Part shown: positions 1 to 5,647 of the stretch, in pieces
How positions within the stretch are numbered: position 1 is the stretch's first letter
How the letters are laid out: every line of letters begins with the position of its first letter
Assembly (NCBI GenBank): GCA_023390955.1
Contig: JAEWBW010000608.1
Span: forward strand, 1 to 15,316
Origin: Pseudomonadota bacterium
GTDB taxonomy: Bacteria > Pseudomonadota > Alphaproteobacteria > Rhizobiales > Xanthobacteraceae
Length of the DNA stretch: 15,316 nucleotides
Reading direction: 5' to 3'
Notes under the pieces: model-generated
The model's database searches: none
The model's input: only the letters and a program-made list of their open reading frames with translations
Told to the model about the DNA's origin: nothing
Translations under genes and position numbers: made by a program

Positions 1-456
1 ATGTGGATGGCCCGCTACCTGATGCTGCGCCTGACCGAGAAGTACGGCATCGACATCGAATTCCACTGCAAGCCGCTCGGCGACACCGACTGGAACGGCT
101 CCGGCATGCACGCCAACTTCTCGACCGAGTACATGCGTACGGTCGGCGGCAAGGAGTACTTCGAAGCGCTGATGGCCGCGTTCGACAAGAACCTGATGGA
201 CCACATCGCCGTCTACGGCCCGGACAACGACAAGCGTCTGACCGGCAAGCACGAGACTGCGCCGTGGAACAAGTTCAGCTACGGCGTGGCTGATCGTGGC
301 GCTTCGATCCGCGTCCCGCACTCCTTCGTCAACAACGGCTACAAGGGCTATCTGGAAGACCGCCGTCCGAACTCGCAGGGCGACCCATACCAGATCGCTT
401 CGCAGATCCTGAAGACGATCTCTTCCGTGCCGGCCGACAAGAAGGCCGCCGCTTAA
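1..456 (+). CDS. glnII: Glutamine synthetase type II (GSII), C-terminal 151 residues; 5' end lies outside the window
   Basis: Glutamine synthetase II makes glutamine from glutamate, ammonia and ATP in the cytoplasm. Only the C-terminal part is present; the reading frame is open from the first base, and GSII proteins are usually about 330-345 residues, so roughly half is missing. Visible GS signatures are DWNGSGMHANFST (about residues 30-42, glutamate/ammonia site), NDKRLTGKHET (76-86), YGVADRGASIRVP (94-106, nucleotide and glutamate contacts) and YLEDRRPNSQGDPYQI (117-132). The pattern is the short eukaryote-like GSII; the adenylylation loop of GSI is not present, so it is not expected to be controlled by GlnE. 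In rhizobia GSII is usually under nitrogen (NtrC) control, but the promoter is outside the window. The ATG at position 1 is an internal methionine, not the start. A strong terminator follows 33 bases after the stop. Confidence 0.96.
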   Translation: MWMARYLMLRLTEKYGIDIEFHCKPLGDTDWNGSGMHANFSTEYMRTVGGKEYFEALMAAFDKNLMDHIAVYGPDNDKRLTGKHETAPWNKFSYGVADRGASIRVPHSFVNNGYKGYLEDRRPNSQGDPYQIASQILKTISSVPADKKAAA

Positions 457-489
457 GACACTGCCGGGTTGGGGGGCTGACCCGGTTTC

Positions 490-530
490 AAATCCGCCAA
501 GGCTGAAAGGCCTTGGCGGATTTTTGTTGT
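490..530 (+). terminator. Rho-independent terminator of glnII
   Basis: A 14-bp perfect stem (490-503 with 510-523) closes a 6-base loop (TGAAAG) and runs straight into TTTTTGTTGTTTT. The arms contain ATCCGCCAAGG and its complement. A smaller 6-bp dyad (464-469 with 480-485) precedes it. It isolates glnII from the genes downstream. Confidence 0.93.
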
Positions 531-611
531 TTTATGACAGTGGAGGCGGGGTGTTCCATGCCGCCAGGCGTATCCCACGCCAGCCAAAAGCAGGCTAAGC
601 TGACGTGATGG

Positions 612-1337
612 ATGCGCGGGCCGGGGACACGGCTGGTGTTTGAAGGCTTTTACAAGACTCGTTTTCAGCTCGGCCAAGGCGTGGGCCGCAGCGTCATGCA
701 TGTGGGCCGCGGCAAGATGCTGGGCGGCAATTCCGCATTCGCCCATATCGGCACCTATGAGCAGACCGACGAGGGCGTAGCGATTGTGATCCACACCGTC
801 CGCCACAATCCGGATCCGGCCTACCGCGCGATGGCCGGCACTGACGATGCGACCCTGATCGCGAAGGGGGTTCCGGACGGCGCCCTCTGGCGCCTGGCAG
901 GCGAGCTGAAGGAGCTGCCCGGCGTGCCCTTCCAGTCCTTGATGACGCCGATCACCGAGGACGAGGTGCCGATGGCCGGCACCGTGGGCGAGGGCAGTAT
1001 CATCGACGGCCTCTATTCGATCAACCTGCACATGCTCGACGGCCTCGACGGCGGCCTGACCGGCGTGATGCTGCTCAATGGCGGCCGCATCCTCGGCGGC
1101 GATGCCTCGTTCTACTATCTCGGCAGATACAGCGCCGCCAACGGCCGCTGGAAGGGTCAGATCCTCAACCAGGAGCACACGCCTGCCAAGGACGATCCGG
1201 TCTTCGGCGGCCACGAGGTCGGCATCGGCTTCTCCGGCACCTATGACGGGGAGCAGGCGGTGCTGGAGGCGACAGCGCTCGCGGGCAAGCGCAGTCTGCG
1301 CCTGATGGCGACGCTTAAGCTGATGCACCGCGCCTGA
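612..1337 (+). CDS. GrlR-like regulatory protein with two tandem GrlR domains (paralogue 1)
   Basis: This 241-residue soluble protein has two copies of a GrlR-like (T3SS negative regulator, lipocalin-like beta-barrel) domain. Copy one (about residues 9-115) has FYKTRFQ..GVGRSVMHVGRGKMLGGNSAFAHIGTY. Copy two (about 130-238) has LYSINLHMLDGLDGGLTGVMLL..GRILGGDASFYYLGRY. The GK/RxLGGxSxFxxxGxY core is repeated in both. Single-domain GrlR of pathogenic E. coli (about 123 residues) binds and blocks the activator GrlA; what this version binds is unknown. No signal peptide is seen. Start choice is uncertain: ATG 612 is taken, but GTG 636, nine bases after a GGGGA box (623-627), gives a protein that begins exactly at the domain as in paralogue 2. 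The next gene starts 18 bases downstream, so it probably heads an operon. Confidence 0.8.
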   Translation: MRGPGTRLVFEGFYKTRFQLGQGVGRSVMHVGRGKMLGGNSAFAHIGTYEQTDEGVAIVIHTVRHNPDPAYRAMAGTDDATLIAKGVPDGALWRLAGELKELPGVPFQSLMTPITEDEVPMAGTVGEGSIIDGLYSINLHMLDGLDGGLTGVMLLNGGRILGGDASFYYLGRYSAANGRWKGQILNQEHTPAKDDPVFGGHEVGIGFSGTYDGEQAVLEATALAGKRSLRLMATLKLMHRA

Positions 1338-1355
1338 CGGAAAGCACCCGACATC

Positions 1356-2042
1356 ATGGACACCACCATCCGCATGCTCTCGACGCTCGGCCTGATGGGC
1401 GCGATGCGCAGCCTCTCGTCAGCCTATGAGGCCGCAAGCGGCGTCCGCATCGACGCCGACTATGCGCCGACCATGGCGCTGCTGAAGCGGTTGCGCGACG
1501 GCGAGGCCGCCGATCTCGTGATCCTCACCCGCGAAGGCCTCGATGCCGTGATCACCGAGGGGCGTGTGGCCGCGGACAGCGCCGTTGATCTCGCGCGCTC
1601 CTATGTCGGCATCGCGGTACGGGCAGGGGCCGCGCATCCCGACATCGCCACGGAAAGCGCGCTGCGGGCGACGCTGTCAGGCGCGCGCTCCGTGGCCTAT
1701 TCGCGGCTCGGCGCCAGCGGCATCTACTTTGCCGAGCTGATCGTGCGGATGGGCATCGCGGCCGAGATCAACGCGAGGGCGACGATCGTCGAGCAAGGCT
1801 TTACGGCAGAGCGGCTCGTGGCCGGCGAGGCCGATCTTGCCGTGCAGCAGATCAGCGAGCTCAAGCAGGTCGACGGCATCGAGGTCGTCGGTCCGATCCC
1901 GCGCGATCTGCAGACGCCGGCCTTGTTCTCGGCCGGACGCATGACGACGGCGAAGAACGCCGCGGGTGCTGACCGGCTGCTGCGGCATCTGGCGTCGCCT
2001 GAAGTCGCGCCGGTGCTGCGCCAGTCCGGACTCGAGCCTTGA
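1356..2042 (+). CDS. ModA-like substrate-binding domain protein without a visible signal peptide
   Basis: This 228-residue protein resembles the molybdate-binding ModA branch of periplasmic binding proteins (type 2 PBP fold). Supporting stretches are an N-terminal STLGLMGAMRSLSSAYEAASGV, then ADLVILTREGLDAVITEGRV, YSRLGASGIYFAELIVRMGI, EGF..ERLVAGEADLAVQQISEL and a C-terminal LLRHLASPEVAPVLRQSGLEP. It begins directly at the domain (MDTTIRMLSTLGL) and has no hydrophobic export signal, and no ModB or ModC gene is nearby, so a normal molybdate uptake role is doubtful. It may be a cytoplasmic sensor or an enzyme-side binding protein; the ligand is not known. It lies 18 bases after the GrlR-like gene and just before the Sel1 gene, and is probably co-transcribed with both. 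Confidence 0.8.
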   Translation: MDTTIRMLSTLGLMGAMRSLSSAYEAASGVRIDADYAPTMALLKRLRDGEAADLVILTREGLDAVITEGRVAADSAVDLARSYVGIAVRAGAAHPDIATESALRATLSGARSVAYSRLGASGIYFAELIVRMGIAAEINARATIVEQGFTAERLVAGEADLAVQQISELKQVDGIEVVGPIPRDLQTPALFSAGRMTTAKNAAGADRLLRHLASPEVAPVLRQSGLEP

Positions 2043-2074
2043 ATTTGCACGTTGCCCGACGCAACCTCTTCCTC

Positions 2075-2896
2075 ATGCGCAAGTCGATCTTCGCAATCCT
2101 CCTGATGTTCGCCGCGCCGCTCCCGGCGCATGCGCAGTCGGCCGACCTCGTGCTGTGCGATCGCATTGCCGCCGATCCCAGCGATCCCGACAAGCCGGCC
2201 GACGTACGCGGCGTTGCGGAGGTGGCCGCTGCCGACATCGCGACTGCGATCAAGTTCTGCAAGCAGGCCGCAGCCTCGTCGCGCCGCGCGATGTTCGCGC
2301 TCGGCCGCGCCTATGCCGCCAACCGGCAGACGGCCGAGGCGATGGCCGCCTGGCGCAAGGCCGCCGACAAGGGCTCAAGTGCCGCGATGGTCGAGCTCGG
2401 CGTGGCCTACGGCACCGGCGCCGGTGTGTCCAAGGACGAGGCGCAGGCGCGAAAGCTGTTCGAGAAGGCGGCGCAGGCCGGCAACCCGCGCGGTGTCAGC
2501 AATCTCGCCGCCATCGGCAGTGGCGCGGGTGGTGCGCCGGCCGATCCGGCGCGCGCTCGCGAATTGCTTGGCAAGGCGGCCGAGACCAACGCGGAGGCGC
2601 AGTACCAGCTCGGCCTGATCCTGTCGGAGGGATCTGGCGGACAGAAGGACGATGTCGCAGCACGCGCACAGTTCGAGAAGGCGGCGGCGCAAAACCATCC
2701 GGGCGCGCTGGAGCGGATGGGCGCCTTCGCGCAGGAAGGCCGTGGCGGAGCCAAGGACAAGGACGCCGCGAAAGCCTATTACGAGCGCGCCTCAGCGCTC
2801 GGCGACGAGGATGCCAAGAAGGCGCTGGAGCGCATCCGCTGTCCCTATGCGATCAAGAACAAGCAGGGCCAGCTCGTCACGACGCTCTGCTTCTGA
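2075..2896 (+). CDS. Exported Sel1-repeat (TPR-like) protein
   Basis: This 273-residue protein starts with a clear signal peptide (MRKSIFAILLMFAAPLPAHA, cleavage probably at AHA-Q). After a linker with cysteines it has about five 36-residue Sel1-like repeats (roughly residues 65-244) with the pattern AMxxLGxxYxxGxGVxKDxxxAxxxFEKAAxxG. The tail (IRCPYAIKN...TTLCF) has two cysteines that could pair in the periplasm. Sel1 repeats form a solenoid used for protein-protein contacts; no enzyme activity is implied. ATG 2075 is preferred because the signal peptide starts there, although no good Shine-Dalgarno box precedes it. An alternative TTG at 2039 overlaps the previous stop codon (TTGA), adds 12 residues and would allow translational coupling. 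The gene is probably in an operon with 612-2042. Confidence 0.85.
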   Translation: MRKSIFAILLMFAAPLPAHAQSADLVLCDRIAADPSDPDKPADVRGVAEVAAADIATAIKFCKQAAASSRRAMFALGRAYAANRQTAEAMAAWRKAADKGSSAAMVELGVAYGTGAGVSKDEAQARKLFEKAAQAGNPRGVSNLAAIGSGAGGAPADPARARELLGKAAETNAEAQYQLGLILSEGSGGQKDDVAARAQFEKAAAQNHPGALERMGAFAQEGRGGAKDKDAAKAYYERASALGDEDAKKALERIRCPYAIKNKQGQLVTTLCF

Positions 2897-2956
2897 CGCA
2901 GTTTGGAACTCGTGCCGCGCGGCGCCGGTTGAGGCTGCGCAGCAGGAGTTTCGATC

Positions 2957-3106
2957 ATGATCCGCAAGCTCGCATCCGGCGAATATCGCCTCTACTCACG
3001 CAAGGTGAACCCGAAGACCGGCAAGCGCCGCAATCTCGGCACCTTCAAATCCCGCGCGGCGGCCGAGAAGCACGAACGGGAAGTGCAATATTTCAAGCGG
3101 CACTGA
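2957..3106 (+). CDS. Small basic protein (49 aa) resembling an integrase arm-type DNA-binding segment
   Basis: A 49-residue reading frame begins at ATG 2957, nine bases after a good AGGAG box (2944-2948), and ends at TGA 3104-3106. It is strongly basic: MIRKLASGEYRLYSRKV, then a NPKTGKRRNLGTF turn and a KSRAAAEKHEREVQYFKRH helix. The order of beta strands (YRLYSRKV, RRNLGTF) followed by an alanine- and charge-rich helix (SRAAAEKHERE) recalls the AP2-like or arm DNA-binding domain at the N-terminus of tyrosine integrases, but no integrase catalytic domain follows, so it is a stand-alone domain. Nucleic-acid binding is an inference. It lies 60 bases after the Sel1 gene and may be the last gene of that operon. 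Confidence 0.72.
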   Translation: MIRKLASGEYRLYSRKVNPKTGKRRNLGTFKSRAAAEKHEREVQYFKRH

Positions 3107-3214
3107 CATGCGTTCGGCGCCGTTCGGGTCCGGCCCAACCAAAGTTCGAAAACAACCCCATGCACAGTAGCCCCACGACCTGGGGGAGATGTTTCTGATT
3201 TGACGAAATTTGTC
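3107..3214. repeat. Possible dispersed intergenic repeat upstream of the second GrlR-like gene
   Basis: The intergenic stretch containing GTTCGAAAACAACCCCATGC (3145-3164) and, further right, CTTGACGCGTCGGGCAAAAC (3214-3233) looks like a sequence I recall as occurring repeatedly between Bradyrhizobium genes. This is recognition from memory and not something the single window can prove, since only one copy is present here. No gene is supported in it. Confidence 0.3.
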
Positions 3215-3244
3215 TTGACGCGTCGGGCAAAACACTGGCATACT
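3215..3244 (+). promoter_or_regulatory. Putative sigma70-type promoter for the second GrlR-like gene
   Basis: TTGACG (3215-3220) is separated by 18 bases from CATACT (3239-3244), a plausible housekeeping -35/-10 pair. Transcription would start near 3251 and leave a leader of about 130 bases before the TTG start at 3379. The leader (3251-3378) is GC-rich with short dyads such as CGCGA/TCGCG but no clear riboswitch was recognised. Confidence 0.45.
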
Positions 3245-3378
3245 GCCACCATCGCAACAGCCGGTCCCGCGAAGGGCACCTGCGCGGAAAAGGCGGATGG
3301 CCTTGGTGCGGCGAGGGTGCTAGGTAGCCCGCGACTCGCATTTGGCTTCCTCGCGGTTGGTTTCCGGGATTTCCTGCA

Positions 3379-4083
3379 TTGCTCGACGGGCTCTACAAGG
3401 TTGAATACGGCGTCCACGATGCGTTCGGCCGCAGCATCATGTGCATGCACAAGGGCAAGATGCTCGGCGGCAATTCGGCCTTCGCGCATCTCGGCACCTA
3501 TCTCGAGCGCGACGGCGAGATCAGTGCCGAGGTCATCACCGAGCGCCACAATCACGACCCGAATTACAAGCCGCTGATGGGCGCCGACGTCGCCACGATC
3601 CAGGCGCGCGGCAAGCGGGACGCCGGCGGGCTTCGCCTCGAGGGCAGTGCCGACACGATGCCCGGCGGAAATTTCTGGGCCAACCTCACGCGGCTCGACG
3701 ACGACGCGCTTCCGCCGCGCGGAACGATCGGGCCGGGCGCGATCGCCAACGGGCTGTACTCGATCCATCTGAACGCGCTCGACGGCGTCGACGCCGGGCT
3801 CTCCGGCGTGATGCTGCTGATGGACGGCCGAATCCTCGGCGGCGATGCGTTCTTCTACTATCTCGGCTCCTACTCCTCGGCCGACGGTCGCTGGAAGGGC
3901 GAGATGCTCAACCAGGAGCACACGCCGGCCGGCAACGAAAATCTCGTCTTCGGCGGCTATGAGGTCGGGATCGGATTCTCGGGCAGCTGCACCGAGGACA
4001 GCGGCGAGCTCGAAGGCATCGCGCTCGCGGGCAAGCGCAGCCTGCGGCTGACGGCGATGCTGAAGCTGATGCGGCCGGCTTAG
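3379..4083 (+). CDS. GrlR-like regulatory protein with two tandem GrlR domains (paralogue 2)
   Basis: This 234-residue paralogue of the 612-1337 protein has the same two-domain layout. Domain one (about residues 1-107) has LYKVEYGVHDAFGRSIMCMHKGKMLGGNSAFAHLGTY; domain two (about 120-232) has LYSIHLNALDGVDAGLSGVMLLMDGRILGGDAFFYYLGSY. The C-terminal halves are almost identical over LNQEHTPA...VFGGxEVGIGFSG and LAGKRSLRL. Like GrlR it is probably a soluble beta-barrel that binds another protein; the partner is unknown and no GrlA-like activator or type III secretion gene is in the window. The start is TTG 3379: the frame is closed by a TAG at 3325-3327, no ATG or GTG lies between, and the domain begins at the TTG. 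ATT 3340 is a remote alternative. It has its own putative promoter. Confidence 0.8.
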   Translation: MLDGLYKVEYGVHDAFGRSIMCMHKGKMLGGNSAFAHLGTYLERDGEISAEVITERHNHDPNYKPLMGADVATIQARGKRDAGGLRLEGSADTMPGGNFWANLTRLDDDALPPRGTIGPGAIANGLYSIHLNALDGVDAGLSGVMLLMDGRILGGDAFFYYLGSYSSADGRWKGEMLNQEHTPAGNENLVFGGYEVGIGFSGSCTEDSGELEGIALAGKRSLRLTAMLKLMRPA

Positions 4084-4135
4084 AACGCGTCCCGATATGC
4101 AGACACCGGACTGCGATCGAGCCGTTGCTTGCCAC

Positions 4136-4375
4136 TCAATTCTGCGCGGTTCGGACAGTAGGGCCGCTCAGACAGCGCCGGGCGGCCTCGATTTCGGCGT
4201 CGGTAGCGCCCTTGCTTCTGGCCCAGGACTCTGCGGCGGCCTCGCTGAACTTGGCCACGTAGTACCGAACGACACTGCAGGGGGCACGCCGCAAGGCATT
4301 CCGCTCCTCGCCGGCTGAAGCGTCAGGCGCAAACGCCAAACATGCAACCAAGACACAAACCAAGCGCGGCCACAT
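4136..4375 (-). CDS. Small exported protein (79 aa), function unknown
   Basis: The minus-strand frame starts at 4375 with an AGGAG box (complement of 4384-4388) eight bases upstream. It encodes a signal peptide (MWPRLVCVLVACLAFAPDASAG, cleavage about residue 21) and a mature part of about 58 residues with two cysteines (C33, C68) around a helical segment, YYVAKFSEAAAESWARSKGA followed by TDAEIEAARRCL. The two cysteines could form a disulfide in the periplasm. I recognise no family. The strong ribosome site and the secretion signal support a real gene. It converges on the GrlR-like gene, with 52 bases between the stop codons. Confidence 0.7.
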   Translation of the reverse strand: MWPRLVCVLVACLAFAPDASAGEERNALRRAPCSVVRYYVAKFSEAAAESWARSKGATDAEIEAARRCLSGPTVRTAQN

Positions 4376-4500
4376 GTTTGAGTCTCCTCTCGTTCGATAT
4401 TTTGTCCGTATGTTGAATCGCGACCGGTCAAGTATAGGTCGTGCAAAGGGAGAGGCTCTGTAGCGCTTCTTCTTTCGACTGAGTGAATGGCGGCTTCAGG

Positions 4501-4650
4501 CTATTGGGCGGGATGTCTCGCATTGTTGGAGCCGGACGCCGCATAGTATTCTCGCAGCAAGGCTTCGATGACCAAATCAGACTGGCGTTCCATCAACTCA
4601 ATTGGTCCTGAGAACATTGTCCTTGAGGACAGTGGGGTGTCGCGCTGCAT
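4501..4650 (-). CDS. Possible small protein (49 aa), function unknown
   Basis: A minus-strand frame of 49 residues runs from ATG 4650 to TAG 4501-4503. The middle reads FSGPIELMERQSDLVIEALLREYYAASG, which has the amphipathic helical look of a real small protein and not of random frame. No strong Shine-Dalgarno box precedes ATG 4650, and the frame stays open for about 18 codons further upstream, across the right half of the 4673-4715 inverted repeat, so the start is uncertain and it may be the tail of a decayed gene. It points the same way as the 79-residue gene 125 bases downstream. Confidence 0.35.
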   Translation of the reverse strand: MQRDTPLSSRTMFSGPIELMERQSDLVIEALLREYYAASGSNNARHPAQ

Positions 4651-4672
4651 CCTGGGGATCGCGGTCAAAACG

Positions 4673-4715
4673 TGCGGCCCTGACGGGATATGGGGGGTAG
4701 TGCGTCAGGGCCGCA
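4673..4715. repeat. 13-bp perfect inverted repeat with a 17-base loop
   Basis: TGCGGCCCTGACG (4673-4685) and its exact complement CGTCAGGGCCGCA (4703-4715) surround a 17-base spacer. Neither side is followed by a T-run, so it is not a typical intrinsic terminator. It lies 22 bases upstream of the possible 49-residue minus-strand gene. A weaker 7-bp dyad (TGTGGTC 4721-4727 with GACCACA 4748-4754) follows it. Confidence 0.75.
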
Positions 4716-5001
4716 TAGTCTGTGGTCAGATCTCTGGCTAGAGGTCCGACCACAACAGCAAACACCATACCCGGCCCAATAATCCATCACCGAACCAGCA
4801 GATCTCGGGTTGATGCCGACGAATACATCTTGGTTGTGCCCGGCAGCATGAATAGCGCATCCGAAAATGTCGTCCGAATGCAACAGTCGGCTCCGTTCTG
4901 CTCTGACCGGCCGCCGATTTAATTTACCGATCAGATATTCGGCGTAGCCTCACCGATACCGGGGCTGGTCCATACTTCACGAATTCATTTTGACCCGGCG
5001 G
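4716..5001. other. Gene-poor stretch
   Basis: Apart from the 7-bp dyad at 4721-4754, I see no convincing gene. It looks less GC-rich than the rest (for example ATTTAATTTACCGATCAG near 4917-4934). Short open frames of 66-72 codons exist on both strands, but they lack ribosome sites and recognisable protein character. It may hold decayed sequence. Confidence 0.5.
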
Positions 5002-5175
5002 GGCCGCAGCATCTTGCGATGCCGCGGCCTTTTTCTTGCCGGCTCGGACGGAGACCTGAGCGAGGGCAAGGCCTGACCGAGAAGCCGTTCGACGAAGGGG
5101 TCGTTCGAAATACTCTGGAAATCTTGCACCGGTAGGGTAGTGTAAACACCATACTTCAAGGCGGTTGCGTTTGGG
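4924..5175 (-). pseudogene. Possible frameshifted remnant of a small minus-strand gene
   Basis: Two overlapping minus-strand frames each look protein-like in different halves. One gives ATALKYGVYTTLPVQDF and ISNDPFVERLLGQAL (about 5170-5068); the other continues LAQVSVRAGKKKAAASQDA and PGQNEFVKYGPAPVSVRLRR, ending at TAA about 4924. A one-base shift near 5065-5072 would join them into a single protein tail. This is a reading of protein texture only; the family is not recognised and there is no clear start. Confidence 0.25.
5002..5037 (+). terminator. Terminator-like hairpin reading rightward, with no obvious gene before it
   Basis: GGCCGC (5002-5007) pairs with GCGGCC (5024-5029) and GCATC (5009-5013) with GATGC (5018-5022), with one A/C mismatch and a TTGC loop, followed by TTTTTCTT (5030-5037). 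This has the shape of a rho-independent terminator on the + strand. The nearest confident + strand gene ends at 4083, about 900 bases upstream. On the minus strand the same bases would code for alanine- and lysine-rich sequence (AGKKKAAASQDAAAPP), so the hairpin could instead be a by-product of old coding sequence. Confidence 0.5.
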
Positions 5176-5598
5176 GTGGGGCGTGCTGTGAGTTTCGCGG
5201 TGTCGATCCTCAAGATTTTGGACGGACAGCCCGATGGGCGGGCCACGCTTGATGCCGTCAAACAGCATCTGGCCGTGTTCTATTCGAGCGGCTCGGAGTG
5301 GCCGCAACGGATGAAGCGGCTGGCAGAGCGTTCGCCCTCAGGCATCGACATCTTCGGACAGAAGCTGGTTACCCGAGAGCCCGGCGAGTGGCGCATCACC
5401 GAGGCGGGAAGGGCTTTCCTGGCCGCGTTGGAGCGTCCTGTGCAGGCCGATCTTAAGCCGACACTTGATGATCTGATCGAACGGCTGCCGGCGAGCGAGC
5501 TCCCGCGGCTTGCCAACGTGCTGCAGCGCCGCCTCCCTGATCGCAAGGCGCGTCGCGGAAGAAGGCGGCGGACCGCGCGGGAGCGCCGGTCGGCGTAG
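5176..5598 (+). CDS. Small probable winged-helix-like protein, function unknown
   Basis: This 140-residue protein has a helical N-terminal part (VSFAVSILKIL, then DGRATLDAVKQHLAVFYSSG), a middle EWPQRMKRLAERSP segment, and a strand-turn-strand ending (IDIFGQKLVTREPGEWRITEAGRAFLAAL) typical of a winged-helix DNA-binding fold in which the wing leads into a last helix. The C-terminus (LPDRKARRGRRRRTARERR) is extremely basic. It looks like a conserved hypothetical protein of Bradyrhizobium; DNA binding is inferred. GTG 5176 is used; GTG 5188 is equally possible, with a G-rich stretch (5173-5181) in front. The outer-membrane protein gene follows 49 bases later in the same direction, so the two could share a transcript. 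Confidence 0.65.
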   Translation: MGRAVSFAVSILKILDGQPDGRATLDAVKQHLAVFYSSGSEWPQRMKRLAERSPSGIDIFGQKLVTREPGEWRITEAGRAFLAALERPVQADLKPTLDDLIERLPASELPRLANVLQRRLPDRKARRGRRRRTARERRSA

Positions 5599-5647
5599 AG
5601 AGGAGCAGGCGAGGCAGGTGACGCTGATGAGACCGGGAGGAGCACAC

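Noticed and set aside
453..1328. Long minus-strand open frame (291 codons) opposite the first GrlR-like gene
   Set aside because: It is the antisense shadow of a GC-rich gene; its translation is rich in His, Arg and Ala with no domain, and the + strand product has a clear family match.
1966..3198. Long + strand open frame (410 codons) overlapping the ModA-like and Sel1 genes
   Set aside because: Its translation is arginine-rich and low in hydrophobic pattern; the Sel1 frame has a signal peptide and true repeats.
3200..3577. Open frame of 125 codons covering the leader of the second GrlR-like gene
   Set aside because: Second half is a shadow of the GrlR-like frame; the first half has no protein character, and the likely promoter -10 box lies inside it.
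4665..4922. Short overlapping frames on both strands (66-72 codons)
   Set aside because: No ribosome sites, no coherent hydrophobic or helical pattern, and one spans the perfect inverted repeat.
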